A stretch of DNA of 64,000 nt from Algoriphagus sp. Its GTDB lineage: Bacteria > Bacteroidota > Bacteroidia > Cytophagales > Cyclobacteriaceae. Positions 55,876-64,000 of this stretch are shown in pieces. A program made the translations under genes and the position numbers. Below the pieces are notes generated by a model that had not been told where the DNA came from, made no database searches, and saw nothing but the letters and a program-made list of their open reading frames with translations. The stretch spans positions 62,001-126,000 of the forward strand of contig NZ_JAUXYL010000041.1 of assembly GCF_030694375.1 (NCBI RefSeq), read 5' to 3'. Each line of letters starts with the position of its first letter. Position 1 is the first letter of the stretch.

Positions 55876-58842
55876 TTAGAAACTTAGATTAAGGCCTAGA
55901 GTAGTAATCGTAGTAGTGAAATAAGTTGCTCTGCGCTCAATACCCGGTGCAAGCGGATCATTACCCGATTCTGAGTCACCATACCTTACCTCAGGATCCA
56001 CACCGGTATATCCGGTAAACATCAGCGGGTTTTGAACAGAGATGAAAGTCCTGATTCTCCCGATTGCTCTGCCTGGTCCAACATTAAAGTTATAACCAAG
56101 GGTAGCATTGTCCAGAACCACGAAATCAGCTTTTTCAACATGCGTGCTGTTATATTCTGCTTTGGTAATTTTCGGATCAAAATATTTGGTATTTACAATA
56201 TTCCAGTTTTGAACAGTAGTGCTTTCTGTGTTTTCATAGAAACCCCTATAGCTGTTGATCAGATAATGGCCAAATGAACCTCTAAAGAAGAAATTCAAGT
56301 CCCAATTCTTATAATTGAAAGTGTTGTTGAAACCAAAATTCAAAGTAGGATAAGCTGTTCCTAATTGGGTCCTGTCATCATTACAGTTACAGTAGACTGG
56401 ATTTCCGTTTGCATCTTTGGCGGTGCCATTGATTACTTTCATAATAGGTGCTCCAGTTTCACTGATTCCTACCTGTACAGGACCCCAAATCTGCCCAAGT
56501 GGTCCGTTTTCCTGGATTCGGATCAACTGAGTCAGATTTTGACCCGGTGATCCAAAATTGGAGCGGTAATTAACTTCTCCAAAGCTCAAATCTCCCGAAG
56601 ACAAACTTTTAAGGTTTGTTTTTAATGTCGAGAAATTGATTCCTGTAGTCCATCTGAAGTCAGATTTTTGGATGGCTTTGTAATTTAACATGACCTCTAG
56701 ACCTGAATTGGACATTTCACCGATGTTCAATTGTGTGGTAGGGAATAGGTTTGGCGGAACAGGAACGTTGATCGGTAAGATCATACCTGTTGTTACCCTA
56801 GTGTAGTAGTCAATCGCACCATCTAGTTTGTTGTTAAGAATCACAAAATCCAATCCTATGTTGTATTCGTCCTTTGTTTCCCATGCCAAATCCGGGTTTG
56901 CATTTGAAACTGGTCCATAGGATGGTACGAATTGACCATTATAGAAGAAGTTGCCCTGACGGCCAAATCTCAAAAGTGACAGATAAGATTCTCCAGGCTG
57001 TGTACCTGTTCTGCCATAACTTACTCTGAATTTCATGGCACTTACACCTGACATATCCAATAAGTTGGCAATGTTCACCCCTGCGCTAATGGCAGGAAAC
57101 AAGCCCCACTTGTTGTTAGCTCCAAACCTGGTTGAACCTTCGTATCGCGCGCTCACTGACAAAAGGTAGGTATCCTCCAAATTGAAGTTGGCACGGCCAA
57201 AGAAGGCTACCAATTTGTTTGAGTTGGCATAACTTGAAACAGTCGCCAAACCATTGGCAAAGTCAAGTGCTGCACCTATGTTATTGTAAGTAAATGCGTC
57301 TGTAAGGAAATTTCCTGCTTGGGTATAGTCCCCTTGATTGAAAAACTCCTGATAAGAATAACCTGCCAGAAAAGCCATTCCGACTTTTCCTGCCGTTTCA
57401 TCATAATTCAAAGTAGTCTCAAATAGGTCGTTAAGCCTTTCGTTGTTTTGAATAGTGGCCAATCCGTTTCGGCCAAATCCACCTCCAAATTTGGCGGTCT
57501 TCGGTGAGTAAGAACCTCTCCAATCAGTTTCTCTTTGACTGGCATAAAAAACCGCACCTCTAAATTTGCTGCTGAAATTGTATTCTCCACGAATACTTGC
57601 AAGAAGCCTGCTATCGCGACCATCTGCTATATTTTGTTCCGCGATAGATACAGGATTGAACCAATCAAATATATCCCGTTCGGAATAGCCTCCAAAATTC
57701 GGACTCTGGGGCATTGGATCCATGACCGGAAGAGTTGGATTGCTTATAATGGCATATCTGAAAGAGTTTTCATTGCCAAATTGTCTGTCAATAGATGTAT
57801 TGGAAATGTTTACACTGAATACAGCTTTGTCTTTAAGCGCTCTTTGGGTCAGGTTCAATCTTGCATTTAATTGATCAAAACCGGAATTTATTCCAACACC
57901 ATCAACATTACGGGAGTTGATCGAAATTCTATAGCTGGTACCTTCGTTGCCCCCGCCCAGAGAGAGGTTGTTGATAAAGCTAAATCCTGTCTTGGTCACT
58001 TCATCCATCCAATCTGTATTGCCTCCAAGGTCTCTTGAACCGGGAATCTGCTTATACTCCTCAGCTGTCATGACATTGATCGTCCTTGCCACATTTTCGG
58101 TAGCAACACTGCTGTTGAATTCAACAACAGTTCTTCCTTTTTTTCCTGCTTTGGTGGTAACTAGGATCACACCGGAAGAACCCCTAGTCCCATATATAGC
58201 CGCGGCCGAACCATCTTTCAAAACATCCATTGATTCGATGTCATTGGGATCCACCGTACTCAGGGAGGCACCAATAACCCCGTCAATTACAATGAGTGGC
58301 GATGCATTCTCTCCAATCGATGAAATCCCCCGCAAACGCATATTAAATCCCCCGTTGGGGTTACCTCCAGGCCTAGCAATATTTAGCCCGGCTACTTTGC
58401 CCTGAAGTAATTGTCGTGGATCGTTTACCGTGCCTTGATTAAAACTCTCAGCTTTGACACTCGTCACAGCACTGGTAATTTCTTTTCTTTCTTGTGTACC
58501 ATATCCTACCACAACCACTTCATTAAGTGCTTGAATGGACTCAGCAAGCGAAGTATTTATCACTAGCCTGGTACCGACCAACTCTTCCTTCGGTTGAAAA
58601 CCAATAAACGTAATTATCAAAACTTCATTTGGGCCAGCTTCAATAGAGTAATTTCCATCTAAATCAGTCACAGCACCTCGCGAAGTACCTTTCACCAAAA
58701 TACTTACCCCGGGCATTCCTTCCCCAGAGGTAACATCAGTCACTTTTCCTGTAATTTTTGCTAGTTGGGCATAAGCCGAATGGCCTACGCAAAAAACAAA
58801 AAGCAAACCAAACACGAAAATCATTCGTAGTTGTTTTTTCAT
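55876..58842 (-). CDS. SusC/RagA family TonB-linked outer-membrane protein
   Basis: CarboxypepD-like domain, plug LLQGKVAGL, DVLKDGSAAAIYGTRGSSGVILVTTK; start ATG 58842 preferred over 58902. Confidence 0.96.
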   Translation of the reverse strand: MKKQLRMIFVFGLLFVFCVGHSAYAQLAKITGKVTDVTSGEGMPGVSILVKGTSRGAVTDLDGNYSIEAGPNEVLIITFIGFQPKEELVGTRLVINTSLAESIQALNEVVVVGYGTQERKEITSAVTSVKAESFNQGTVNDPRQLLQGKVAGLNIARPGGNPNGGFNMRLRGISSIGENASPLIVIDGVIGASLSTVDPNDIESMDVLKDGSAAAIYGTRGSSGVILVTTKAGKKGRTVVEFNSSVATENVARTINVMTAEEYKQIPGSRDLGGNTDWMDEVTKTGFSFINNLSLGGGNEGTSYRISINSRNVDGVGINSGFDQLNARLNLTQRALKDKAVFSVNISNTSIDRQFGNENSFRYAIISNPTLPVMDPMPQSPNFGGYSERDIFDWFNPVSIAEQNIADGRDSRLLASIRGEYNFSSKFRGAVFYASQRETDWRGSYSPKTAKFGGGFGRNGLATIQNNERLNDLFETTLNYDETAGKVGMAFLAGYSYQEFFNQGDYTQAGNFLTDAFTYNNIGAALDFANGLATVSSYANSNKLVAFFGRANFNLEDTYLLSVSARYEGSTRFGANNKWGLFPAISAGVNIANLLDMSGVSAMKFRVSYGRTGTQPGESYLSLLRFGRQGNFFYNGQFVPSYGPVSNANPDLAWETKDEYNIGLDFVILNNKLDGAIDYYTRVTTGMILPINVPVPPNLFPTTQLNIGEMSNSGLEVMLNYKAIQKSDFRWTTGINFSTLKTNLKSLSSGDLSFGEVNYRSNFGSPGQNLTQLIRIQENGPLGQIWGPVQVGISETGAPIMKVINGTAKDANGNPVYCNCNDDRTQLGTAYPTLNFGFNNTFNYKNWDLNFFFRGSFGHYLINSYRGFYENTESTTVQNWNIVNTKYFDPKITKAEYNSTHVEKADFVVLDNATLGYNFNVGPGRAIGRIRTFISVQNPLMFTGYTGVDPEVRYGDSESGNDPLAPGIERRATYFTTTITTLGLNLSF

Positions 58843-59261
58843 GTGTTTTTTTGGGTTGTTGATAATTGTTTTAAATATTCTTTTATGAATAATTCGATCC
58901 AAAAAACCTCCTCAAAGGAGTCCCAATCCAAAGTGATTGAGAACTTTTCGGTGGCTGTTTGAAAGGATCGATTAAACTGAAAATACAGAATCAATGACCT
59001 TCCGAAATGAATGGCATCTCGCGATCACCAACACCAAAGTCATTTGACATTTGTTCTTTCTATACCAAATTTGATTTTTTTCAACCTTAAATTCTGACTG
59101 TTTTTTGTTCAAAATCGACTGTTTATTGCCAGTTTTTTGTTTTTTGCTAGATTTAAGACCTATTATTTGGCATCCCTTTGAATCAATGAAATTATTTCCT
59201 GAAAATATATCTTTCACTAAAATTAAATTCTGAATCTGAGAAAGCCAATAGGTTTTGGGAA

Positions 59262-59335
59262 ACATGATGAAATCGAGCTTGTCCGAGCCTACTCATACTG
59301 GAATGATTATTTACCATGCTAGATTCCAACTTCCT
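59262..59335. repeat. Diverged, inverted fourth copy of the 53.1-kb repeat family
   Basis: gatgaaatcgagc...actggaatgattatttaccatgctagattcca matches reverse complement of unit 2: gatgaaatcgagc...actgggatgattatcgaccatgcgagattcca. Confidence 0.75.
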
Positions 59336-59758
59336 ACAGACAGGTTAGGCCTCTTTTAAAAAAAAAATTCGAGAAAAATTTCGCTGATGAAATCTTAAAC
59401 ATGAAAAATTAGGTTAAAGCAGTTACTCTATCACATTGGAAATATAATGCTTAAGGTTGTCACCCAAGGAGAAAGGAAGGAGCATTGCTTATCTTGAGGA
59501 TTATTTCATTTAATAATTTTAGGCAATCAAAAAAATTGATCATTTTTCTATAGGTATTTCTTGGATAATTGCTTTAATATCTATGCCATTTTAAACCAAA
59601 GAGAATTAAATTTCCTGCTTTGTTTTTTAAATTATTACAATAAAATGTCCTGCTTTTTTGATTTTTTTAGAATTCTATTTTTTGCCAGAATTGGCTATTT
59701 CTGGATTTAGATAAATTTTCATTTATTTAATAAAAAGTGATTTTTTTAAGTTTCTACA

Positions 59759-59778
59759 AATGGAAAACGTTTTCCATT
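59759..59778. promoter_or_regulatory. 20-bp perfect palindrome AATGGAAAACGTTTTCCATT, candidate LacI-family operator
   Basis: Direct reading; central CG, 191 bp upstream of the susC start at 59970. Confidence 0.6.
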
Positions 59779-59969
59779 AAACATACTTTAACATATTCAG
59801 CTGATCATTGTGTTTTTGCTAAATAATACTTTATTCTGTTGAAAATAGATTTTTAGAAGTAAGAAGACTGCTTTCGTTAATAATTGCAAAATCAAAATTT
59901 ACATTTCACCTTAGATTCGAAATACAAGTACTCATACCTATTTCGATTTTTAAAAAAACAAAAAACCCT

Positions 59970-62963
59970 ATGAGAAATTATTTACTAAAACTCAAGTCAT
60001 TGACACTTGCTTTAGCACTTACAATCGGTGCAATCGTAGCTGTCAATGCCCAAACCCGCTCCATCTCTGGCACAGTGATGGACGCAAGACTTGGAGATCC
60101 TGTTCCTGGCGCCACGGTTATCGTCAAAGGTACCACCCGGGGTTCTGCGACTGATCTGGATGGAAAGTTTACGATTCCACTTCAGGCAGGAGATCAGGTA
60201 TTGGTTATTTCCTTTGTCGGATATCTGACACAGGAAATAGAGATCGGCAACCAGTCTACCATCACTATCAACTTGCAGGAGGACGTTCAAAGCCTTCAGG
60301 AAGCTGTGGTAATTGGATATGGTTCGCAGGACAAAAAGGAAATTACCTCTGCAGTAGTCGGTGTAAAACCTGAAGACTTCAACCGCGGTAACGTTTCCAA
60401 CCCTGCTCAATTGCTTCAAGGTAAGGTTGCCGGTCTATCCATTACAAGACCGGGAGGCAATCCAAACAATGCATTCAATGTGCGTCTTAGAGGTCTTTCG
60501 ACTTTCGGTGCGAATGCTTCTCCACTTATCGTATTGGATGGTGTAATCGGTGCTTCTCTTGAAAACGTGGATCCAAACGACATTCAATCCATCGATGTAT
60601 TGAAAGATGGTTCCGCTGCGGCAATTTACGGAGCTAGAGGTTCTTCCGGTGTTATTTTGATCACTACCACCAGACAAGGCAAGAAAGAAGGAACGACTAA
60701 CGTTACTATCAATTCCTTCGCAACAATGGATCGGGCAGCAAATTTGATCCCAATTCTATCTGCTGAAGAGTTTGTAGCGAGAGGCGGTAATAATTTCGGC
60801 AGCAAGACCGACTGGAGAAATGAATTGATCGATGATGCACTTTCTTACACCACAAACGCAAGCGTATCCGGTAGCTTTGGAAATTCCAACTACATGGCTT
60901 CGGTCAACTACCGGGATAACAATGGTATCGTAAACGGTGTCGGAAATGAAAGACTCAATACGAGATTGAACCTTTCCCAAGGTGCATTGGACAACAAATT
61001 GAGATTCAATGTCAATTTATCGTTTACCAATGTAGACTCCGAGTCAATCAATGATGCTGCATTTAGATATGCAACGATCTACAATCCTACTGCACCGGTA
61101 TTTGAAAACACTGAAGATGCCCGAAACAGATTTGGTGGCTACTTCCAACGAGATCTGTTTGATTTCTTCAATCCGGTAGCTTTGGCCAGACAACAAAAGT
61201 TTGTTGGAGAGACCAAAACATCCTTAACCTCATACCGAGTAGAGTACGACATCCTACCAAATTTGACTCTTTCAGGGCAATATTCTCAGGACAGAAGAAA
61301 TACACTTTCCGGTGGATTCTGGTCACTTCAGGATTTTCAGGTAGGTCTAGGAGCAACTGGATCAGCTGAAAGAAATACATTTGACCGTAAGCAGCGAATC
61401 TTTGAATCCACATTGAGATACGAAACTGACCTTTCTGATAAGTTAAGTATGACACTTCTAGGGGGAGCAGGATTGCAGTACACTACAAACCAAGGATTCA
61501 ACGCCCGGGTAAGACAATATCTCTTTGACCTAGGCTGGAATAACTTAGGCGCCGGCGCAATCAGAGTTGGTAACAATACCAACGTATCATCTTTTGCAAA
61601 TGAAGACCAGCTTAACTCATTATTCGGTAGAGCAAACTTCAATTGGGATAACATGATTTTCTTCTCAGCATCCGTAAGAGCAGAAACTTATTCCGGTTTT
61701 GGACCAAACAACCAAACTGGTGTATTCCCTGCAGTATCTATTGGATCCGACTTTACTCAGATTTTCGATATGGGCGTTTTCTCTCAATTCAAACCTAGAG
61801 TGTCTTTCGGTGTGACCGGTAACCTACCTCCTTCTCCAACTTTGGCCTTGGGTGTGTTCGGTAACGGAAACCGAATCGATCTTGACGGGGATCCGCTGAC
61901 TCAAAATGACATCTTCGTAGGGATCAACCAATTCTCCAACCCAAATCGGGAATTGAAGTGGGAAACTAAAGAGGAATTAAACTTCGGTGTTGACTTTGGC
62001 TTGTTCAATAACAAAGTAACCGGTAGTGTTGACTACTACACCAGAAATATATCTGACCTGTTGTTCAATGTTCCTGTAGCTACAGGTGCACCAAACCCAT
62101 TTGATCCAGGAAGATTCAATACTGCAGGTTCGACTTGGGTAAACTTGGCAGATTTAAGAGCTGCAGGTTTTGAATTTCTAGCCTCTGTCAATCAGATCGG
62201 TAAAGGTTCATTGAAATGGTCTCCAACCTTCAATTTTACAATTTATGACAAAACCTCCATCGAAAGCTTATCAGCCGGTGAATTAGGTTTCGAAGAATTG
62301 AGATTTGCAACTCCGGGTTCTCCTGGACAAAACAACAACCCGATTATCTACAACAGAGTAGGTCAGAATTTGGGTGATTTCTACGGTCCTCGTTTGAATG
62401 GCTTAACTGAAAACGGTGAGTACATTCTCTCTACTACTGACCCGAATGAATTCGAAAAGTTGGGTAATGGTCTGCCTAAAGGTGAATTTGGTTTTGCCAA
62501 CAGCTTTATGTACGGTCAATGGACCCTGAACTTCTTCTTTAGAGGCGCTTGGGGACATGATCTTTACAACTCTTACAGAGGTTTCTATGAAAACGGTGAT
62601 ACCGCCTCAAACACATGGAACTCAGTTGTGACAGATAAGACACCTACAAGCCCTTTGGTAAAATCACCTCCGACATTTAATAGCTCATTGGTGGAAGATG
62701 CATCGTTTATCCGATTGGACAACGCGGAATTGGGTTATAATTTCCAAACCAAATCTCCGAATTTGAGTTCTTTGAGAGTGTATTTCGCTGCACAGAACTT
62801 ATTTACAATAACAAACTACACTGGTGTGGATCCAGAAGTAAGAATAAATGATTCCGAGAATGATAACCCATTTACATCTGCACTTTCTCCAGGAATCGAG
62901 CGTAGAAATACTTACTTCCAGACTCGTTCTTTCACGTTGGGTGTAACAGTAAACTTTAAATAA
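59970..62963 (+). CDS. SusC/RagA family TonB-linked outer-membrane protein (paralog of 55876..58842)
   Basis: LLQGKVAGLSITRPGGNPNNAFNVRLRGLSTFGANASPLIVLDGVIGAS...DVLKDGSAAAIYGARGSSGVILITT. Confidence 0.96.
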   Translation: MRNYLLKLKSLTLALALTIGAIVAVNAQTRSISGTVMDARLGDPVPGATVIVKGTTRGSATDLDGKFTIPLQAGDQVLVISFVGYLTQEIEIGNQSTITINLQEDVQSLQEAVVIGYGSQDKKEITSAVVGVKPEDFNRGNVSNPAQLLQGKVAGLSITRPGGNPNNAFNVRLRGLSTFGANASPLIVLDGVIGASLENVDPNDIQSIDVLKDGSAAAIYGARGSSGVILITTTRQGKKEGTTNVTINSFATMDRAANLIPILSAEEFVARGGNNFGSKTDWRNELIDDALSYTTNASVSGSFGNSNYMASVNYRDNNGIVNGVGNERLNTRLNLSQGALDNKLRFNVNLSFTNVDSESINDAAFRYATIYNPTAPVFENTEDARNRFGGYFQRDLFDFFNPVALARQQKFVGETKTSLTSYRVEYDILPNLTLSGQYSQDRRNTLSGGFWSLQDFQVGLGATGSAERNTFDRKQRIFESTLRYETDLSDKLSMTLLGGAGLQYTTNQGFNARVRQYLFDLGWNNLGAGAIRVGNNTNVSSFANEDQLNSLFGRANFNWDNMIFFSASVRAETYSGFGPNNQTGVFPAVSIGSDFTQIFDMGVFSQFKPRVSFGVTGNLPPSPTLALGVFGNGNRIDLDGDPLTQNDIFVGINQFSNPNRELKWETKEELNFGVDFGLFNNKVTGSVDYYTRNISDLLFNVPVATGAPNPFDPGRFNTAGSTWVNLADLRAAGFEFLASVNQIGKGSLKWSPTFNFTIYDKTSIESLSAGELGFEELRFATPGSPGQNNNPIIYNRVGQNLGDFYGPRLNGLTENGEYILSTTDPNEFEKLGNGLPKGEFGFANSFMYGQWTLNFFFRGAWGHDLYNSYRGFYENGDTASNTWNSVVTDKTPTSPLVKSPPTFNSSLVEDASFIRLDNAELGYNFQTKSPNLSSLRVYFAAQNLFTITNYTGVDPEVRINDSENDNPFTSALSPGIERRNTYFQTRSFTLGVTVNFK

Positions 62964-62982
62964 CCAATCAAATTCTACAGAT

Positions 62983-64000
62983 ATGTTAAAATCTATAAGT
63001 AAAATCTGTTTGATGCTCCCATTGGTTTATGCATTGGGCGCATGTCAGGAGCTTGAGCAAGAGGTGTTGGACGGTGTGACTGCAGAGGATATTGCAAACA
63101 GCAAAAATCCGAATTTGATAAACGTCCTGAAAGCTTCCGCTTATTCCCGAATCGTAGGTTCATGGGGAGGTCACAATAGTATTTGGTCTATTTATGAAGT
63201 CTCTTCAGATGCAATGGCAATTCCTCAAAAGGGTGCTGACTGGGAAGACGGAGGCCAATGGATCAGAATGCACAGACATACATGGAACCCTTCTGAGGAA
63301 TCCTTCAACAACTCCTGGAACTATTGCTTCACGGCAATCGGTGAAATCAACAACCTGTTGATCCAGTTCCCGGATGTGGCAGCCTTGAATTCTGAACTGA
63401 AAGTACTGAGAGCCTTGGTTTACTTATGGTTGATTGACTCATTCGGTAATGTGCCGATTATTGACGAAACTACCACAGGTGGTAATCCAACCAATAAGAC
63501 AAGGGCAGAAGTTTTTGCATTCATTGAAAAATCCATAAAGGACAACATCGATGCATTGCCAAAGGACAACGCAAAGTCTACGGTTAATTTCTATACAGCT
63601 CAGGCTATGCTTGCCAAGCTTTATTTGAATGCGCAAATTTACACGGGTACTGCCAAATGGGCTGAGGCCGAAGCAGCAGCTGATCAGGTGATCAATAGTG
63701 GCAAATACTCTTTGTCCTCAAATTTCTTTGCCAATTTCTCGGAAAGAAACAGCGGCTCGACTGAGAATATTTTGACGCTTCCTTATGATCAGAACAACGC
63801 TCCGGGCTTCAACTTGCCTCAAATGACTTTACACTACCTAAGTCAGAGAACATACAATTTGCAAGATCAACCCTGGAATGGATATGCATCTTTGGAGGAA
63901 TTCTATAACAAATTTGATGACAAGGATGTACGTAAAAAGTCATTCCTTGTAGGTCCTCAATTTGCTTCAGACGGTACACGTTTGATTGATATCTCAGCAG
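62983..64000 (+). CDS. RagB/SusD family lipoprotein, truncated by window end (not in ORF track)
   Basis: Manual translation MLKSISKICLMLPLVYALGACQELEQEVLDGVTAEDIAN...LRALVYLWLIDSFGNVPIIDE...; open to 64000. Confidence 0.93.
   Translation, partial: MLKSISKICLMLPLVYALGACQELEQEVLDGVTAEDIANSKNPNLINVLKASAYSRIVGSWGGHNSIWSIYEVSSDAMAIPQKGADWEDGGQWIRMHRHTWNPSEESFNNSWNYCFTAIGEINNLLIQFPDVAALNSELKVLRALVYLWLIDSFGNVPIIDETTTGGNPTNKTRAEVFAFIEKSIKDNIDALPKDNAKSTVNFYTAQAMLAKLYLNAQIYTGTAKWAEAEAAADQVINSGKYSLSSNFFANFSERNSGSTENILTLPYDQNNAPGFNLPQMTLHYLSQRTYNLQDQPWNGYASLEEFYNKFDDKDVRKKSFLVGPQFASDGTRLIDISA

Noticed and set aside
58972-59265. 97-aa minus ORF in the susC-susC intergenic region
   Set aside because: AT-rich, K/Q/I-biased, no recognisable features; probably a chance ORF.

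Overview
The window looks like a Bacteroidota chromosome segment, probably a Cytophagales/Cyclobacteriaceae-like genome (lineage is inferred from gene content and style only). Its core, about 7-41 kb, is a compact minus-strand housekeeping superlocus: tRNA-Tyr/Gly/Thr, tuf, tRNA-Trp, secE, nusG, rplKAJL, rpoBC, DUF3467, rpsL, rpsG, fusA, rpsJ, the S10/spc/alpha ribosomal operons, carA, eno and a divIC/ftsB-like gene. The ORF track misses rpmJ and rpmD because of its length cutoff. The flanks are more unusual. At the left end (1-3.7 kb) an Eco57I/type IIG-like restriction-methyltransferase gene is frameshifted: reading upstream of the listed ORF shows about 90 more residues with a D-x9-ExK nuclease-like motif, split across two frames in an A-rich stretch. 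Two small TM/coiled-coil ORFs follow it closely, and a perfect 19-bp palindrome lies upstream. Next comes about 500 bp of non-coding DNA dense in palindromes (REP-like), then cysM/cysE. The right end (41-64 kb) has an M1 peptidase lipoprotein, a biotinyl-carrier-like protein, an SDR, pyrH-frr, a DUF5686-like protein, an ASPIC/UnbV-VCBS lipoprotein and two divergent paralogous SusC/SusD pairs (the second SusD runs off the window). The strongest non-coding signal is a three-unit direct repeat at 53.1-53.36 kb. Two of its short stems differ between units by compensatory substitutions. One unit overlaps the start codon of the VCBS gene, and a diverged inverted copy lies at about 59.27 kb. A 20-bp perfect palindrome (AATGGAAAACGTTTTCCATT) upstream of the second susC is a good candidate operator.
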